Shown: piece by piece, positions 18,228-18,408 of the stretch
How positions within the stretch are numbered: the stretch's first letter is position 1
How the letters are laid out: every line of letters begins with the position of its first letter
DNA from: Chromera velia
Taxonomy: Eukaryota > Sar > Chromeraceae
NCBI GenBank assembly: GCA_018398765.1
Contig: JAHBMJ010002509.1
Location: 1-18,408 of the forward strand
Direction of reading: 5' to 3'
DNA: 18,408 bases
Notes under the pieces: model-generated
Database searches by the model: none
Told to the model about the DNA's origin: nothing
What the model saw: only the letters and a program-made list of their open reading frames with translations
Translations under genes and position numbers: made by a program

Positions 18228-18408
18228 GTGGGCTTGTGTATGTGCGTTTGGTTGGGGAGGATAGAGACATGATGGTGGGCTTATGTATGTGCGTTTGGTT
18301 GGGGAGGATAGAGACATGATGGTGGGCTTATGTATGTGCGTTTGGTTGGGGAGGATAGAGACATGATGGTGGGCTTATGTATGTGCGTTTGGTTGGGGAG
18401 TATAGAGA
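18213..18408 (+). repeat. 47-bp tandem repeat spanning the exon 9 end and donor
   Basis: Units start at 18213, 18260, 18307, 18354 and 18401 (cut by the window edge). Each carries GATAGA(A/G)ACATGATG|GTGGGC. The first unit differs at two positions and holds the codons for DRNMM and the proposed donor at 18228. The later units are nearly identical to each other and repeat the junction inside the intron. Confidence 0.9.

Noticed and set aside
18213-18408. CRISPR-like array at the right edge
   Set aside because: The 47-bp units are contiguous with no variable spacers, and they include an exon end in a eukaryotic gene.

Overview
This is an intron-rich nuclear window from a eukaryote. Genes are split into short exons by GT-AG introns. 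Many introns are packed with TG/CA, TC/GA, CAGA/GGCA and GCATGC microsatellites. Two AT-rich islands hold transposon remnants. The SIAH-like and MORN proteins, together with a predicted secretory leader of the type that precedes complex-plastid transit peptides, fit an alveolate alga, most likely a chromerid such as Chromera velia. The organism call is inference; no rRNA or other marker gene is present.

Layout from left to right: (1) 247-568, the terminal exon of a + strand gene that enters from the left, preceded by a microsatellite intron. (2) 569-1490, an AT-rich spacer. (3) About 1491-2062, a small tentative + strand gene of unknown function. (4) 2063-3512, a spacer between convergent genes with tetranucleotide repeats. 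(5) 8071-3513, a - strand gene in seven exons whose phases all agree, giving 656 codons. It reads as a signal peptide, a DUF2358 (SnoaL/NTF2-like) domain and a long low-complexity tail. (6) 8072-8963, the divergent region. (7) 8964-11213, one long + strand exon encoding a SIAH-type RING, a SIAH-type zinc finger, a membrane segment, about 23 MORN repeats and a C-terminal membrane segment, with a frameshift inside the array. (8) 11293-12243, a 951-bp non-autonomous hAT element with terminal inverted repeats, an 8-bp target duplication and a BED-finger transposase fragment. (9) 12686-12917, a MITE-like element with 16-bp inverted repeats and an imperfect 9-bp target duplication. (10) 13647 to beyond 18227, a + strand TPR/coiled-coil gene in at least nine phase-compatible exons that runs off the right edge.

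The genes do not form an obvious pathway. The most interesting signal is structural. Five introns in two genes contain direct duplications of the adjacent exon 3' end together with its AG|GT splice junction, usually with a microsatellite between the copies. In one case (14531-14691) the first copy supplies the donor and the second the acceptor, as expected if the intron arose by local tandem duplication. No expression or homology search could be run, so splice sites are inferred from GT/AG consensus, reading phase and protein plausibility.
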